Source: CAYUQT01 sp964446835
Lineage (GTDB): Bacteria > Planctomycetota > Phycisphaerae > UBA1845 > JAFGLZ01
Reading direction: 5' to 3'
DNA length: 64,000 nt
NCBI GenBank assembly: GCA_964446835.1
Contig: CAYUQT010000017.1
Span: forward strand, 62,001 to 126,000
The notes below the pieces were generated by a model. The model was not told where the DNA came from and made no database searches. It saw only the letters and a list, made by a program, of their open reading frames with translations. The position numbers and the translations under genes were made by a program. Shown piece after piece: positions 46,085 through 54,973 of the stretch (position 1 is its first letter; every line of letters begins with the position of its first letter).

Positions 46085-46369
46085 TCAGGACTCCAGGTCC
46101 TGAAGCATTCGCTCTACAGCAACATCCAACTTGCCTTCTACGTCATACGTTCCGTTCTGAATCGCTTCACGAATGGAAGCCACCTTATCTGTACGGATAT
46201 CCGGCAGGTCTCTTAGCCTGCCCAACATCTCCGACAGGAAGCTGATTTCCACCGTGTCGAACTCACCTTCAGCATTGTCAGGAACCGATGCTTCCACGCT
46301 CCTTTGGTTCGTGATCGCCTGAACTGACTGCAGCCCTAACGGTCCGCCAATGTTCCCGATGTCAGACAT
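46085..46369 (-). CDS. flgM: FlgM-family anti-sigma-28 factor
   Basis: A 94-residue protein. The C-terminal half matches FlgM: V-E-I-S-F-L-S-E-M-L (~42-51), then D-K-V-A-S-I-R-E-A-I-Q-N-G-T-Y (~60-74) and a final amphipathic helix. FlgM holds FliA (sigma-28) inactive until the flagellar hook is finished. The ATG at 46369 is chosen over 46429 because GAGGTGAG lies at good spacing. No other flagellar gene is in the window, so this is an orphan copy. The transcript appears to have a long structured leader and ends at a strong hairpin. Confidence 0.8.
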   Translation of the reverse strand: MSDIGNIGGPLGLQSVQAITNQRSVEASVPDNAEGEFDTVEISFLSEMLGRLRDLPDIRTDKVASIREAIQNGTYDVEGKLDVAVERMLQDLES

Positions 46370-46554
46370 AACACTCTCACCTCTACCCATCTGTGCCGGT
46401 CCGCTCGAAGACTTCACCGGATCGACCATCTGTACATCTCCCTGGCTGCGCCCTCGCCGGCGCGCGGCACTACCGCACTGTCAACTCACGCATTCCTCCT
46501 TGAACGCAGGTTGATAGGACGGGATGGGGTTGTCCGTAACCTTACAGGTCCGTG

Positions 46555-46572
46555 GGGCTGGTCCTTCAGCCC
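46555..46572 (-). promoter_or_regulatory. Leader hairpin of flgM with GGA in the loop
   Basis: A perfect six-pair stem GGGCTG/CAGCCC encloses the six-base loop AAGGAC on the minus strand, in the presumed 5' leader of flgM. GGA in a hairpin loop is the recognition form of CsrA/RsmA, which often controls motility genes. Further GGA triplets lie just downstream, one of them next to the ribosome binding site. No csrA gene is in view, so this is a hypothesis. Confidence 0.35.
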
Positions 46573-46606
46573 GAGAGTACCCGCTCTCGCGCTCATCTAC
46601 TCTGGA

Positions 46607-46636
46607 GTATCGGAGCGAGAACCCAGGCGACTTTAG
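46607..46636 (-). promoter_or_regulatory. Possible FliA (sigma-28)-like promoter for flgM
   Basis: The minus strand shows CTAAAGTCG (46636-46628) and TCCGATAC (ending 46607), resembling TAAAG...GCCGATAA. The spacing is about two bases longer than usual, so the match is imperfect. Its position upstream of an anti-sigma-28 gene makes it worth recording. Confidence 0.3.
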
Positions 46637-46859
46637 GCTTTTTACATGACATTCTCTCATCGATATCCCATTGTCTTACAACATCTTACACTAGTTGGCC
46701 TATGCAATCAAATCTCCGATAAATTCCCAACAGCGCGCTTCCTTTTCCCTGGTGCCTCAATAGCTACTTTTATCGGTCCCTTGATCTTAGTGTTGTCGAA
46801 AGTTTCTTTCTAGGTCCTCACCCATCTCCTCTCCCTCACAATCGTAGTGTCGTTTTGTG

Positions 46860-49175
46860 TCACTTCCCTGGCCTGAGATGGTGTTCCAAGAACTCGAAAG
46901 TCCCCTTCCCGCTGATCTGGTGGACACCATTGAAAAACTCTATCGCCGTCCGATCCCCAATTCCCAGCCGATCGTACAAACGCCGCACCTTTGCATATTC
47001 CCATGCCACCCATTCGTCCAGAGCAACCCCGTCGTCATGGCCACGCTCCACCATGAACGGTCGCGGAACCATAAGGCTGGCCATCTCAGCATAGTTGAAC
47101 GTGTTCCCCAAATCGAATTCCGGCATCTCCCACTCACCCGTAAACATATAGCTCATCGCGTGGTCCATGTTCGTGTTCTTGTAGATCCACTCGTTGAAGT
47201 CGCCGGAACAGATCGATAGGCAGTACCGCTCCAGAATCGGCGGTACACGAACCGCCGTCTTACCACCATAGGAAAGCCCGTAAAACGCCATCCGACCGCC
47301 ATCGACAAACGGCAGGCTCGCCAACCACTCCAGCGTCCGCTCATGCTGACCGATGATGAACGAGAACAGCGACAGCTTCAGCGGATTGGCCTTTCGCTGG
47401 ATCATGCGGAATCGGTCTTCACCGATGTAGGGATTCTGGGGAGCGTAGACGATGAACCCACGATCGGCCAGTTTGGCCCCAAAGGTGTGATAGCAATTCT
47501 CAATCTTGGGATCGACCACATCCGTCGGTCGCCCCTCCAAACCATGCTGGCAGACCACAACAGGCCGACGCTCACCTGCCTTCAGGTCCTTCGGTACGAG
47601 CAGCACACCGTAGGCAAAGACCCCTGGCCAGACATCAAGCATGACCTCGTAGCCGCGCCATCGCGGTTGGTCAAGAATCAAGCGAGTCCTTGGATTCGCG
47701 GGCATGGTCGGCGATGGCAGCCGCCCGATGACCTCCTCCCACAAGTACTGCCGATAGAATCGGCAGGACGTCTGCCACTTCTCAATGCTGGACGCATCCG
47801 CTTTGCTCCAGAATTCCTCCCGTCGGAAGTGCGACTGACGCACGAGCCGCTGAGTGAACTCAATCATCTGATTAAACTGTCTCTGCAAACGTCCTTGAGG
47901 CTTATAACCCTTTCGAGAATCTGTCGGCGGAACACCATTCGGCTTGATCGTCCTTGTGATCGCGCCACCGTTCAGTGCGGAGAGGAACGACGCAATCGTT
48001 GGTTCCGTCCCCGGTTGACCGGTGCCACCAATCGTCAACTCAAGCTTGTTGATAGCACCAATGCGATCGTAGATCACCTTCGCCCGCTGGAACTCGGCCT
48101 CAACGCTCTTGATATCGGTTCCGGCCAGTCGCCCGGGTGCGGCCCCGCTCCGCCCCTCGCGGGCCTTTGGGGGTCCATCGACCCACGGCCCCTGAGAAGC
48201 ACCAATGATGAGCATACGAGGCGCAACCATTCCGGCCAGTTCGGCATCACCGAATTCTCTCAGCAACGACCAGACATTCCGATAGATCGGCTCCGACCAG
48301 ACACCCTCTCTCGCACCGAAGTATCCCGACACCACCGTCGCCTCGATACGGGTATCCAGCGCCGCACTGTACAGGGCCAGAAGTCCCCCTTCTCCATAAC
48401 CGATGATCCCCACGGGCATCCGTCTGCCCTCGGCCATCAATAGAAGAACATCAATCCCGGCCAGTACCTTCTGAACCTCGTAGCCGATCACGTGACGCCC
48501 CACTTCATATGCCATCCGATAGATGAACTCGCGATGCGGCTGGTTGACCATGCGAACATGGGGGCTGCCAGAGAACGTGTCGGTGCGATCGAGCAGCATC
48601 GGCACCAGAACCATGCACCCGTTCTCCGCCAGCCTCCGCGCGAACTGAGCCTCCGGCGATACCCCGGGAGCCAACCCCACGAGCATCTCGGGCGTCCAAT
48701 CGGCATCGGGCAACGCAAGAATCCCGGCGCTAGCTGGCTGATTGGGTAGCAGGAGCAGCCCCTCCCCCTCCATGCCCTCCATCACTCGCCAACGGACTGC
48801 ACGAACCTCGTATCCATCGCCGCAAGCTACTGACAACGCGGATGAAGGAGACGATATATACTCCAAGGCAGGATTCGAGGTTCTTGGGTCCACCACACCG
48901 ATGATGCGACGGAGAGAAGGCCTGTGCCCTTCGATCGAACGCCGGTACGCCTCCACCGAAGAGTAATCTCGCTTCCAGAAATCATCGCGCCGGGCCACCG
49001 AACCGGCGATCTCGCTCGTCAGAAAGCGGTCGATCCCGGTGACCATCTCCGCAGCAAGATCCCCCTGAACCGTCAGCTCGCAAGTGCCGCTCAGAGGCTC
49101 CCCACCCAACACAATCGTCCACTCAAACATTACGAGAACGGAAGCCCACATCAGCGTACGCTGAGTCCTGAACAC
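46860..49175 (-). CDS. Secreted double alpha/beta-hydrolase with an inactive first elbow
   Basis: A 771-residue exported protein with two acetyl-esterase/dienelactone-hydrolase-like domains. A hydrophobic signal segment covers ~10-24. In the first domain (~85-390) the nucleophile elbow reads G-Y-G-E-G-G with Glu262 where Ser is needed. In the second (~430-771) the elbow is Y-G-L-S-Y-G-G with Ser635, and probable Asp (E-R-G-H-D-D) and His (N-G-V-H-Q-I) complete a triad. So only the C-terminal half should be active. The GTG at 49175 is chosen for AAGGAG seven bases upstream; the frame extends to 49217. It follows the deacetylase-fold gene by 66 bases and may share its transcript. Confidence 0.82.
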   Translation of the reverse strand: MFRTQRTLMWASVLVMFEWTIVLGGEPLSGTCELTVQGDLAAEMVTGIDRFLTSEIAGSVARRDDFWKRDYSSVEAYRRSIEGHRPSLRRIIGVVDPRTSNPALEYISSPSSALSVACGDGYEVRAVRWRVMEGMEGEGLLLLPNQPASAGILALPDADWTPEMLVGLAPGVSPEAQFARRLAENGCMVLVPMLLDRTDTFSGSPHVRMVNQPHREFIYRMAYEVGRHVIGYEVQKVLAGIDVLLLMAEGRRMPVGIIGYGEGGLLALYSAALDTRIEATVVSGYFGAREGVWSEPIYRNVWSLLREFGDAELAGMVAPRMLIIGASQGPWVDGPPKAREGRSGAAPGRLAGTDIKSVEAEFQRAKVIYDRIGAINKLELTIGGTGQPGTEPTIASFLSALNGGAITRTIKPNGVPPTDSRKGYKPQGRLQRQFNQMIEFTQRLVRQSHFRREEFWSKADASSIEKWQTSCRFYRQYLWEEVIGRLPSPTMPANPRTRLILDQPRWRGYEVMLDVWPGVFAYGVLLVPKDLKAGERRPVVVCQHGLEGRPTDVVDPKIENCYHTFGAKLADRGFIVYAPQNPYIGEDRFRMIQRKANPLKLSLFSFIIGQHERTLEWLASLPFVDGGRMAFYGLSYGGKTAVRVPPILERYCLSICSGDFNEWIYKNTNMDHAMSYMFTGEWEMPEFDLGNTFNYAEMASLMVPRPFMVERGHDDGVALDEWVAWEYAKVRRLYDRLGIGDRTAIEFFNGVHQISGKGTFEFLEHHLRPGK

Positions 49176-49241
49176 TCTCACTCTCCTTGAACTGGCTGAA
49201 CCACAGAAGCGTACCACTCGCCTAAGGATTGGATGAAGCTG

Positions 49242-50261
49242 CTACTCTGACCCAACGGGAGTCGGCCGACTGGCAGCGGTCTTGGTCGTTGCCGTGGCCG
49301 TCTTCCGAGCTGCGTATTCGATCAGGATCTCGACATGATCCGACACGCACTCGGCCAGCGCCTGAAGGTTGTACCCCCCTTCCAGAATGCTGAGTACGCG
49401 CCCCTCGCACACGTCGGCGGCCAGGTCCAACGTCGCCTTGTGCATATAGTTGAAGCCGTCAATCGTCAGGTTCATCCCGGCCAGAGGGTCGCGCGTGTGC
49501 GCATCGAAGCCCGCGGAAATCAGAATGAATTCGGGACGAAACTTCCGGGCCGCCGGAAGAAAGCTCTCCTCAAATGCCCTGCGATAGGCCTCGTCCCCCA
49601 ACCCCGGATTCATCGGCAGGTTGAGCTTGGTACCCTTGGCACGGCCCTCGCCGATTTCGTGAGGCCACCCGGTACCAGGATAGCACGTGCTGGGATGCTG
49701 ATGGAGGGAACAGAAGAACACCGTCGGGTCCCTGTCGAAGCTGTGCTGAGTTCCGTTCCCGTGATGAACGTCCCAATCAAGAATCAGAACCTTCTCGTAC
49801 GAATGCTTCCGCTGGAGATGCCTGGCCGCTATGGCGATGTTGTTAAAGAGACAGAACCCCATCGACCGGTTGTGCTCGGCATGGTGCCCCGGTGGACGAA
49901 CGGCGGCAAAACCATTCGCACAACGCTTGGTGGCCACGGCATCTGCAAGCTCCAGAACAGCCCCGACCGCCAGCAGCGCAATCTCGTAAGACTTGCTGCA
50001 GATCGCCGAGTCTGGAGTATCGATAAACGGCTCGCCGCGCAGACACGTCTCGCGAACTCGCTCGACGTACCGCCGATCATGAATCATCGCGATGGAATCC
50101 ACGTCGGCAAATCTCGGGGCGATCCGAACCGTCTTGCCCACAAGCCCGTCCTGTTCCAGTCGTTTGGAAATCGCTGCCAGGCGATCTGAACGCTCCGGGT
50201 GCCCCTGGCCGGTCTGGTGGAGCTCATACCGCTCATCAAGAACGAGACCCGACTTCTGCAT
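49242..50261 (-). CDS. Histone-deacetylase-family zinc amidohydrolase
   Basis: A 339-residue protein of the HDAC/acetylpolyamine-amidohydrolase/acetoin-utilisation AcuC superfamily. Active-site and zinc-site motifs are intact: R-P-P-G-H-H-A (~121-127), L-D-W-D-V-H-H-G-N-G (~161-170), S-A-G-F-D-A-H (~245-251) and L-E-G-G-Y-N. Likely substrates are acetyl-lysine, acetyl-polyamines or related amides; which one cannot be told. The ATG has GGGGAG five bases upstream. It lies downstream of tRNA-Cys on the same strand and upstream of the double hydrolase. Confidence 0.92.
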   Translation of the reverse strand: MQKSGLVLDERYELHQTGQGHPERSDRLAAISKRLEQDGLVGKTVRIAPRFADVDSIAMIHDRRYVERVRETCLRGEPFIDTPDSAICSKSYEIALLAVGAVLELADAVATKRCANGFAAVRPPGHHAEHNRSMGFCLFNNIAIAARHLQRKHSYEKVLILDWDVHHGNGTQHSFDRDPTVFFCSLHQHPSTCYPGTGWPHEIGEGRAKGTKLNLPMNPGLGDEAYRRAFEESFLPAARKFRPEFILISAGFDAHTRDPLAGMNLTIDGFNYMHKATLDLAADVCEGRVLSILEGGYNLQALAECVSDHVEILIEYAARKTATATTKTAASRPTPVGSE

Positions 50262-50376
50262 GACGTCTCCCCGACATGATGAACAGGCCTATGCTACCAC
50301 ATGCGGGACGACTTGGCGCCCCAAATTCGATCGTCCGGACGCTAAAATACGAGGAGATTCTGATGAGGTCGTCAAA

Positions 50377-50450
50377 AGGCGGCGGTGGGATTCGAACCCA
50401 CGAATAAGGGTTTTGCAAACCCTCGCCTTGGTCCACTTGGCTACGCCGCC
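50377..50450 (-). tRNA. tRNA-Cys (GCA)
   Basis: I folded this by eye into a cloverleaf of 74 bases: acceptor GGCGGCG/CGCCGCC, D-stem GCC/GGC, anticodon stem AGGGT/ACCCT with loop TTGCAAA (anticodon GCA), T-stem GTGGG/CCCAC with loop TTCGAAT, discriminator T (U in RNA). The 3' CCA is not encoded. Confidence 0.95.
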
Positions 50451-50496
50451 GAACGCTAACCCTTGTGGAGGATAGCGCAACTGCCGAAGTCCTGTG

Positions 50497-50526
50497 ATCT
50501 TACTTTACCAAATCGATTCTCGTCAA
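50497..50526 (-). promoter_or_regulatory. Promoter of tRNA-Cys
   Basis: On the minus strand TTGACG (50526-50521) and TAAGAT (50502-50497) are 18 bases apart, close to the housekeeping consensus, and lie about 47 bases before the tRNA. Confidence 0.6.
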
Positions 50527-50581
50527 CCCCTTGCCTGTCTCAACAGCTGCAAATCCTTCTCCCACATCCCCTATCAAGGAC

Positions 50582-50610
50582 TTGGCAGAAAACAGTCGAT
50601 AACCTACAAT
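50582..50610 (+). promoter_or_regulatory. Promoter of tRNA-Ala
   Basis: TTGGCA (50582-50587) and TACAAT (50605-50610) are separated by exactly 17 bases and lie about 90 bases upstream of the tRNA. Divergent from the tRNA-Cys promoter in the same 249-base spacer. Confidence 0.65.
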
Positions 50611-50699
50611 GTAGTGAGGTCGGATGCTGCGCCATTCGATCCTGGCCGCCGTGAGGCGTTCGGCGCGACGCCGTCTGCCCGCCGCGGCCTGAAATCCTA

Positions 50700-50772
<73 letters not shown>

Positions 50773-50782
50773 CTCATAACCG

Positions 50783-50818
50783 AAAGGGCATCGGACTCCG
50801 GACCCGATGCCCTTTTCG
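50783..50818. terminator. Bidirectional intrinsic terminator
   Basis: A 12-pair stem AAAGGGCATCGG/CCGATGCCCTTT with a nine-base loop, flanked by T-rich sequence on both strands. It lies ten bases after tRNA-Ala and two bases beyond the stop of the convergent MttB-family gene, so it can end transcription from both sides. Confidence 0.85.
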
Positions 50819-50819
50819 T

Positions 50820-52232
50820 TTACACGTTTGCCCCGTGTTTTCGTGCTACACGTAACAGCTCGCGCCGAATCCCCTCCGATACAGCCGGCTGATGCTTGGC
50901 CAACATGTCTTCCACTCGATCGTGAACCCTTGCCAGCATCGGCAGGCCAAAGTGTGGCTGCCCGCCTCTTCCGAACGAACCCCCGCCGTAATGCTCCCCG
51001 CTCCGCAAATGGGCCAGCGTATGGGGGTGGGTCAGGAAATCCCCACCCAATGCCACCTCGGCAATCGCATCGAAGCCCAGTGTCTGCTCGTCAACGCGAA
51101 TCCCTTGTTGCAGCCGCTCCGACATCTCGATCAGATCGTGATCGATCACAATCTTCTCAGCCGATACCCCGGCTGCATTGGCGATCGTGCCCAACCCATG
51201 AATCGAATCCCCCCCCGCCAGAATCATCGCCGCCGTCGCCAGAACCGCCTCCGCGCCAAGTTGGACGTCGATCCCCGGTGAATCCGTGAAGCCGATGCAG
51301 CCGCATACCGGAATGCCCAATCCATGCAGAAGCTGGATATAGGCCGCATCCATCAACGTTGTCTCCACACCTCCGGCCGTCACGTCGCCCACACGCATGT
51401 TGAAACCGAACACCGACGATCCTGCCATCATCGGCAGCCCCGGCTGAAGAACTTGCGCCGCCACCATGTGAAACATCGTCTCGCCCAGGCACTGAAGCAG
51501 AGTGCCCGCCAGCGTAAACGGACTGGTCGCCCCGGCCATCGGACAGGCCCCGCCTGTCATCGGGATCCAGCGAGACGACAGAAACTCCATCATCTCACAC
51601 TCGTGTGGCCCAAGACGCAGAGGGCTCGTGACGTGGCTGCCGAACGTGGCGATCGGTCGCTTCCGGAAATCGTCGCCACTCAGAATCGCCTCCAGCATCT
51701 CGACCCATAGATGCATCGACGCCATGTCGGCCGGATTCCCCGTCACATGCTTGGTCGTGTTCGACAGAAAATCGAGGAGTGTTCTCGCGTTGCTCTGTTC
51801 GATCGGTACGTCGCTGACTCCCTGGTCCATCTTGTAGATGCTGTTCACCAAAGGCAATGCATCGCCGATTCGAGTGTGTCGCGCCACATCGGCCAATACC
51901 GGCGGCCGAGGGCCTTTCGAATAGTCGATGATTACCGGATCCAGCACAAGCGACATCCGTCGCCGATCCCCTCCCCCAATCCGCAACGATCGACCATCGA
52001 TCGTCTCCAGGTGGCAGACGCCGGGAATCCCCTTCAGATACTCCGATGCCATTTCGCGGGGGATTCGCACCCGGCCAGCCCCTTCGTCCAACCTTGCACC
52101 GGCGTGACGAAGCCTCGCACGCAACCCGTCCGATGCAACCTCAACACCGACCTCCTCCACAAGCCGAAAGGCCTCTGCCGTCAGACGGCTCTGTTCAGCC
52201 TCACTCAAAACCGACAGCGTCAGTTCGCTCAT
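50820..52232 (-). CDS. MttB-family (trimethylamine/betaine) methyltransferase, non-pyrrolysine form
   Basis: A 470-residue TIM-barrel methyltransferase of the MttB superfamily, which moves a methyl group from quaternary amines such as glycine betaine to a corrinoid protein. The frame is open throughout with no internal TAG, so it is a non-pyrrolysine member. Conserved stretches include P-R-P-P-V-L-A-D-V-A-R-H-T-R, M-D-Q-G-V-S-D-V-P, T-G-G-A-C-P-M-A-G-A-T-S-P and the C-terminal E-H-Y-G-G-G-S-F-G-R-G-G. The ATG has GGGAGGT eight bases upstream. No corrinoid protein or reactivase gene is adjacent, so partners must be encoded elsewhere. It is divergent from the first glycosyltransferase-like gene. 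Confidence 0.9.
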   Translation of the reverse strand: MSELTLSVLSEAEQSRLTAEAFRLVEEVGVEVASDGLRARLRHAGARLDEGAGRVRIPREMASEYLKGIPGVCHLETIDGRSLRIGGGDRRRMSLVLDPVIIDYSKGPRPPVLADVARHTRIGDALPLVNSIYKMDQGVSDVPIEQSNARTLLDFLSNTTKHVTGNPADMASMHLWVEMLEAILSGDDFRKRPIATFGSHVTSPLRLGPHECEMMEFLSSRWIPMTGGACPMAGATSPFTLAGTLLQCLGETMFHMVAAQVLQPGLPMMAGSSVFGFNMRVGDVTAGGVETTLMDAAYIQLLHGLGIPVCGCIGFTDSPGIDVQLGAEAVLATAAMILAGGDSIHGLGTIANAAGVSAEKIVIDHDLIEMSERLQQGIRVDEQTLGFDAIAEVALGGDFLTHPHTLAHLRSGEHYGGGSFGRGGQPHFGLPMLARVHDRVEDMLAKHQPAVSEGIRRELLRVARKHGANV

Positions 52233-52427
52233 CCTGAATTACCTCCCGAACACAGAGTAGTGCCACCCCCGCTCATCGGCCAGCACAATCCGCACCCACC
52301 CACCATCGATCCCTCGATACATGGAAGCGGCATCCACTCACCTCCGAACCGCCGCCACCTGAGGTACAATGATTCCTCGATGCCTGCAGCTCCCATTTCA
52401 AGGGATTCCAGGCGATCACTCTCGGCA

Positions 52428-52435
52428 TCCGATAA
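52428..52435 (+). promoter_or_regulatory. TCCGATAA motif upstream of the first glycosyltransferase-like gene
   Basis: Seven of eight bases match the sigma-28 -10 consensus GCCGATAA, about 30 bases before the ATG at 52466. No TAAA -35 element is found at the expected distance. It is recorded mainly because similar motifs precede the paralogue and the radical SAM gene. Confidence 0.25.
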
Positions 52436-52465
52436 TGGGTACATGACACAGGTGCGGACAACCTC

Positions 52466-54973
52466 ATGAGTACATCGTCTCCCTCTCCCACCGACAAGGC
52501 GCGTCACACTGTCCTGGAACTCTACGCCCAGCGAAGGACATATGACGCACTCGAACTGGGGTGTCATGTCCTCCGCCGTGCCCCTCATGATGTCGACATT
52601 CGAAATGTTCTCTTGGCCTGCTATGCCAGATTGGGTCTCTCTGAACTCGCCGTGCAGACCGCCGAAGGGCTTCCCGAGGGCGCCCGCTGTCAACCGGAGT
52701 TCCTATCGGCCGTGGACCAACTCAGAAGACTCCCCCGTGCGAGGGTGGCCTGGACCGCCTTCGCCAGACAGTTCGATCTCAACCTTGCGGCCCTGGCAAC
52801 TCGAATTCCGGAGGCAGCCGCCATCCGCAACGAGTGGAATGCACGAGGAGCCACCGGATTTGAACTCTACCGATGCACCGACGGCTCACTGCAGATCTGT
52901 CAGAGAGACAGCCAACACCTGCCACTCTGGTGGCCGAAGATCACCGATCACTCGGCGGAGATGTCTCAAGTCCACCTGCCCGAAACCAAGGGGTCGCTGC
53001 AACCCCCGTTCCTCTTCACAGGAATGGGGGCCTATCATCTGCTTCATAAGATCTGCATCGAGACGTATCACATCTACCTCAACTACAGCCCCGCCGTGTA
53101 CGTGGTAGAACCCGATCTGTCCTACGTCGCGGCCGCCTTCCACCTGCTCGACTGGCGAGAAATCCTCTCACAGGATCGATTCCTCCTGTTTGTGGGACCT
53201 GATGCGATTCAGAGATTCCAGACCTATCTGCTGTCTCATGAACAGTCCCCCATCCCTGCCCACCGTATTCACTACACTCATGATGAACGATCGCTCGCCA
53301 AACGCCTGAATGATGTCCTCGAGGGAATCGTCGAATACCGAAAGAAGGAGGCCGACGAATTACGCCAAGAGGTGCTGCAGTACTACCAACAGAAGGGCCC
53401 CCGATCTCTCGCCAAACGGTTTGGCCATGCCGATCCCGACGATCCGATCCGCGTGCTGTTCCTGACCTCCAGATACACCACCGTCCTGCAGTATACGATT
53501 CGAGACTTGGCGCAAGGATTTGCCGCGCTCGGGTATCACACGTCAATACTGACCGAGGAATACGACTTCGCCTGTCTGCCCGCCGCCGCATATCTCCGAA
53601 CGCTCAGAGACTTCCTCCCCGACCTCGTTGTGATCCCCGACCATCTTCGAACTGAACATGGGGCGACATTTCCGCCCCAACTGCTCGCGGCCACCTGGAT
53701 GCAGGATCGACTCCCCAACCTCTTGTCACCGGAGGCCGGCCAGTCCGTCAGAACAACCTGCTCCGAACCCGGAGAGCCGGACCTTGTAGCTCCCACGGAC
53801 TATCCCTTCGGCTACTTCCGTCAGGAGCTGACGAGGGAATACGGTTACCCAGCGGACACCTACCTGTTCTACCCCATCATCCCGGGCAACCCGCAGCTCT
53901 ATCATCCCGTGGAAGTCACGTCGGACCAATCGGCCCGCTACGGCTGCGACGTCACCTTCCTGAGCAACAGCGGAAAGCCCTTCGATCAGGGGCTCTCGGA
54001 AGTGCTGGATGCGTGTCTGCCGCAGACTCATAGAGTGGTCGAAGCCGTGTTCGAAACCGTCCGCGACCGTTATCGCAGTGGCGGAGGACTGCTCTGTCGC
54101 ACCGAGCTCGCCTCTCTGAACCAACTTCAGAAACTCGCCGAATCTCAGGCGTCGAGCATGGGAATTGACCCGGCCCTGATGAAGGGCTTCGATCTGAGGT
54201 TCAACCTCCTGAACGATTGGCTGTGGCGGTACGCAACCCTGGAGTGGCTCGTCGACATGGATATCGACCTCCACCTCCACGGTCAAGGCTGGGATCGACA
54301 TCCGAGATTCTCCCGCGCCGCCCGCCCCCCTATCAACGATCCTGCAGAGATCTCCGCTCTCTATGCCAGCGCACGTATCGCCCTCCAGATCGGTGCCTAT
54401 GGCTCGATGCACCAACGGATGATCACGGGCCTCTTCGCCGGTGGGTTCTTCCTCGCACGCGAAACGAGCTACAACTATGGTGCCTTCGACCACCTGCATC
54501 CGGAGATGCACGAGGAACCGGTCCTTCTCGATCGACGCTTGGCCGGACTCAACGCACTCATGGAGTTGTCCCGCCGAGACTGCACATCCTTTGAGGAATT
54601 CATAGCCCCGGAGAACGCTGCCCTGTTGAAGGACCTCTGCCCCATTGCCGGACAGTCTCTCCCCCCCCATCTTCGCAACGACCTGTCGGCCCTCTGGGAG
54701 CATGTGGACCTCCTTATGAGCATCATCCCTGCCGCAGTCTTCCCCGACTGCTGGAACGAAGTCGCTTTCTGGACCCGCCAGGAAATGGCCGACCGACTCG
54801 ATCGCTTTCTTCACCGTGACAGCGAACGCCGCAAGGAAGTGGCCGCCTACATGCGGCAGCGGTGTCTCGCCAGGCACGGTCCTGAACCGCTGGTACGCCG
54901 ATTGATTCAGCACATCTGCGGATGCCTGAAGAGGGCCGTCCGAGACGGAGGATCACCTTCGTGCAACGGTTGA
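52466..54973 (+). CDS. TPR plus CgeB-like GT-B glycosyltransferase-like protein, copy A
   Basis: An 835-residue cytoplasmic protein. Residues ~12-80 are TPR-like. A middle region (~95-300) with C-x-D-G-x-x-x-I-C-Q-R-D and Y-V-V-E-P-D is shared with copy B but not recognised. Residues ~325-790 look like a GT-B fold: R-V-L-F-L-T-S-R-Y and L-A-Q-G-F-A-A-L-G-Y in the first half; H-G-Q-G-W-D-R-H-P (~610) and H-Q-R-M-I-T-G-L-F-A-G-G-F-F-L (~650) in the CgeB-type second half, probably the donor-sugar site. Copy B at 58707-61214 has identical length and collinear motifs. Its stop overlaps the start of the next gene by 13 bases. Predicted role: transfer of a sugar to a surface or protein glycan. Confidence 0.75.
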   Translation: MSTSSPSPTDKARHTVLELYAQRRTYDALELGCHVLRRAPHDVDIRNVLLACYARLGLSELAVQTAEGLPEGARCQPEFLSAVDQLRRLPRARVAWTAFARQFDLNLAALATRIPEAAAIRNEWNARGATGFELYRCTDGSLQICQRDSQHLPLWWPKITDHSAEMSQVHLPETKGSLQPPFLFTGMGAYHLLHKICIETYHIYLNYSPAVYVVEPDLSYVAAAFHLLDWREILSQDRFLLFVGPDAIQRFQTYLLSHEQSPIPAHRIHYTHDERSLAKRLNDVLEGIVEYRKKEADELRQEVLQYYQQKGPRSLAKRFGHADPDDPIRVLFLTSRYTTVLQYTIRDLAQGFAALGYHTSILTEEYDFACLPAAAYLRTLRDFLPDLVVIPDHLRTEHGATFPPQLLAATWMQDRLPNLLSPEAGQSVRTTCSEPGEPDLVAPTDYPFGYFRQELTREYGYPADTYLFYPIIPGNPQLYHPVEVTSDQSARYGCDVTFLSNSGKPFDQGLSEVLDACLPQTHRVVEAVFETVRDRYRSGGGLLCRTELASLNQLQKLAESQASSMGIDPALMKGFDLRFNLLNDWLWRYATLEWLVDMDIDLHLHGQGWDRHPRFSRAARPPINDPAEISALYASARIALQIGAYGSMHQRMITGLFAGGFFLARETSYNYGAFDHLHPEMHEEPVLLDRRLAGLNALMELSRRDCTSFEEFIAPENAALLKDLCPIAGQSLPPHLRNDLSALWEHVDLLMSIIPAAVFPDCWNEVAFWTRQEMADRLDRFLHRDSERRKEVAAYMRQRCLARHGPEPLVRRLIQHICGCLKRAVRDGGSPSCNG

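Larger units (their letters stand above)
46370..46859. other. flgM leader region and flanking spacer
   Basis: About 490 bases between flgM and the double-hydrolase gene end, lower in GC than the neighbours in its right part. On the minus strand it contains a possible sigma-28-like promoter and a hairpin with AAGGAC in its loop, both listed. I found no open frame worth calling. Confidence 0.5.

Noticed and set aside
46370..46859. Cyclic-di-GMP or other known riboswitch in the flgM leader
   Set aside because: I found no match to a known aptamer core by eye; only a simple hairpin is supported.
50820..52232. Pyrrolysine-containing MttB
   Set aside because: No in-frame TAG occurs and the protein is full length, so it is a non-pyrrolysine family member.
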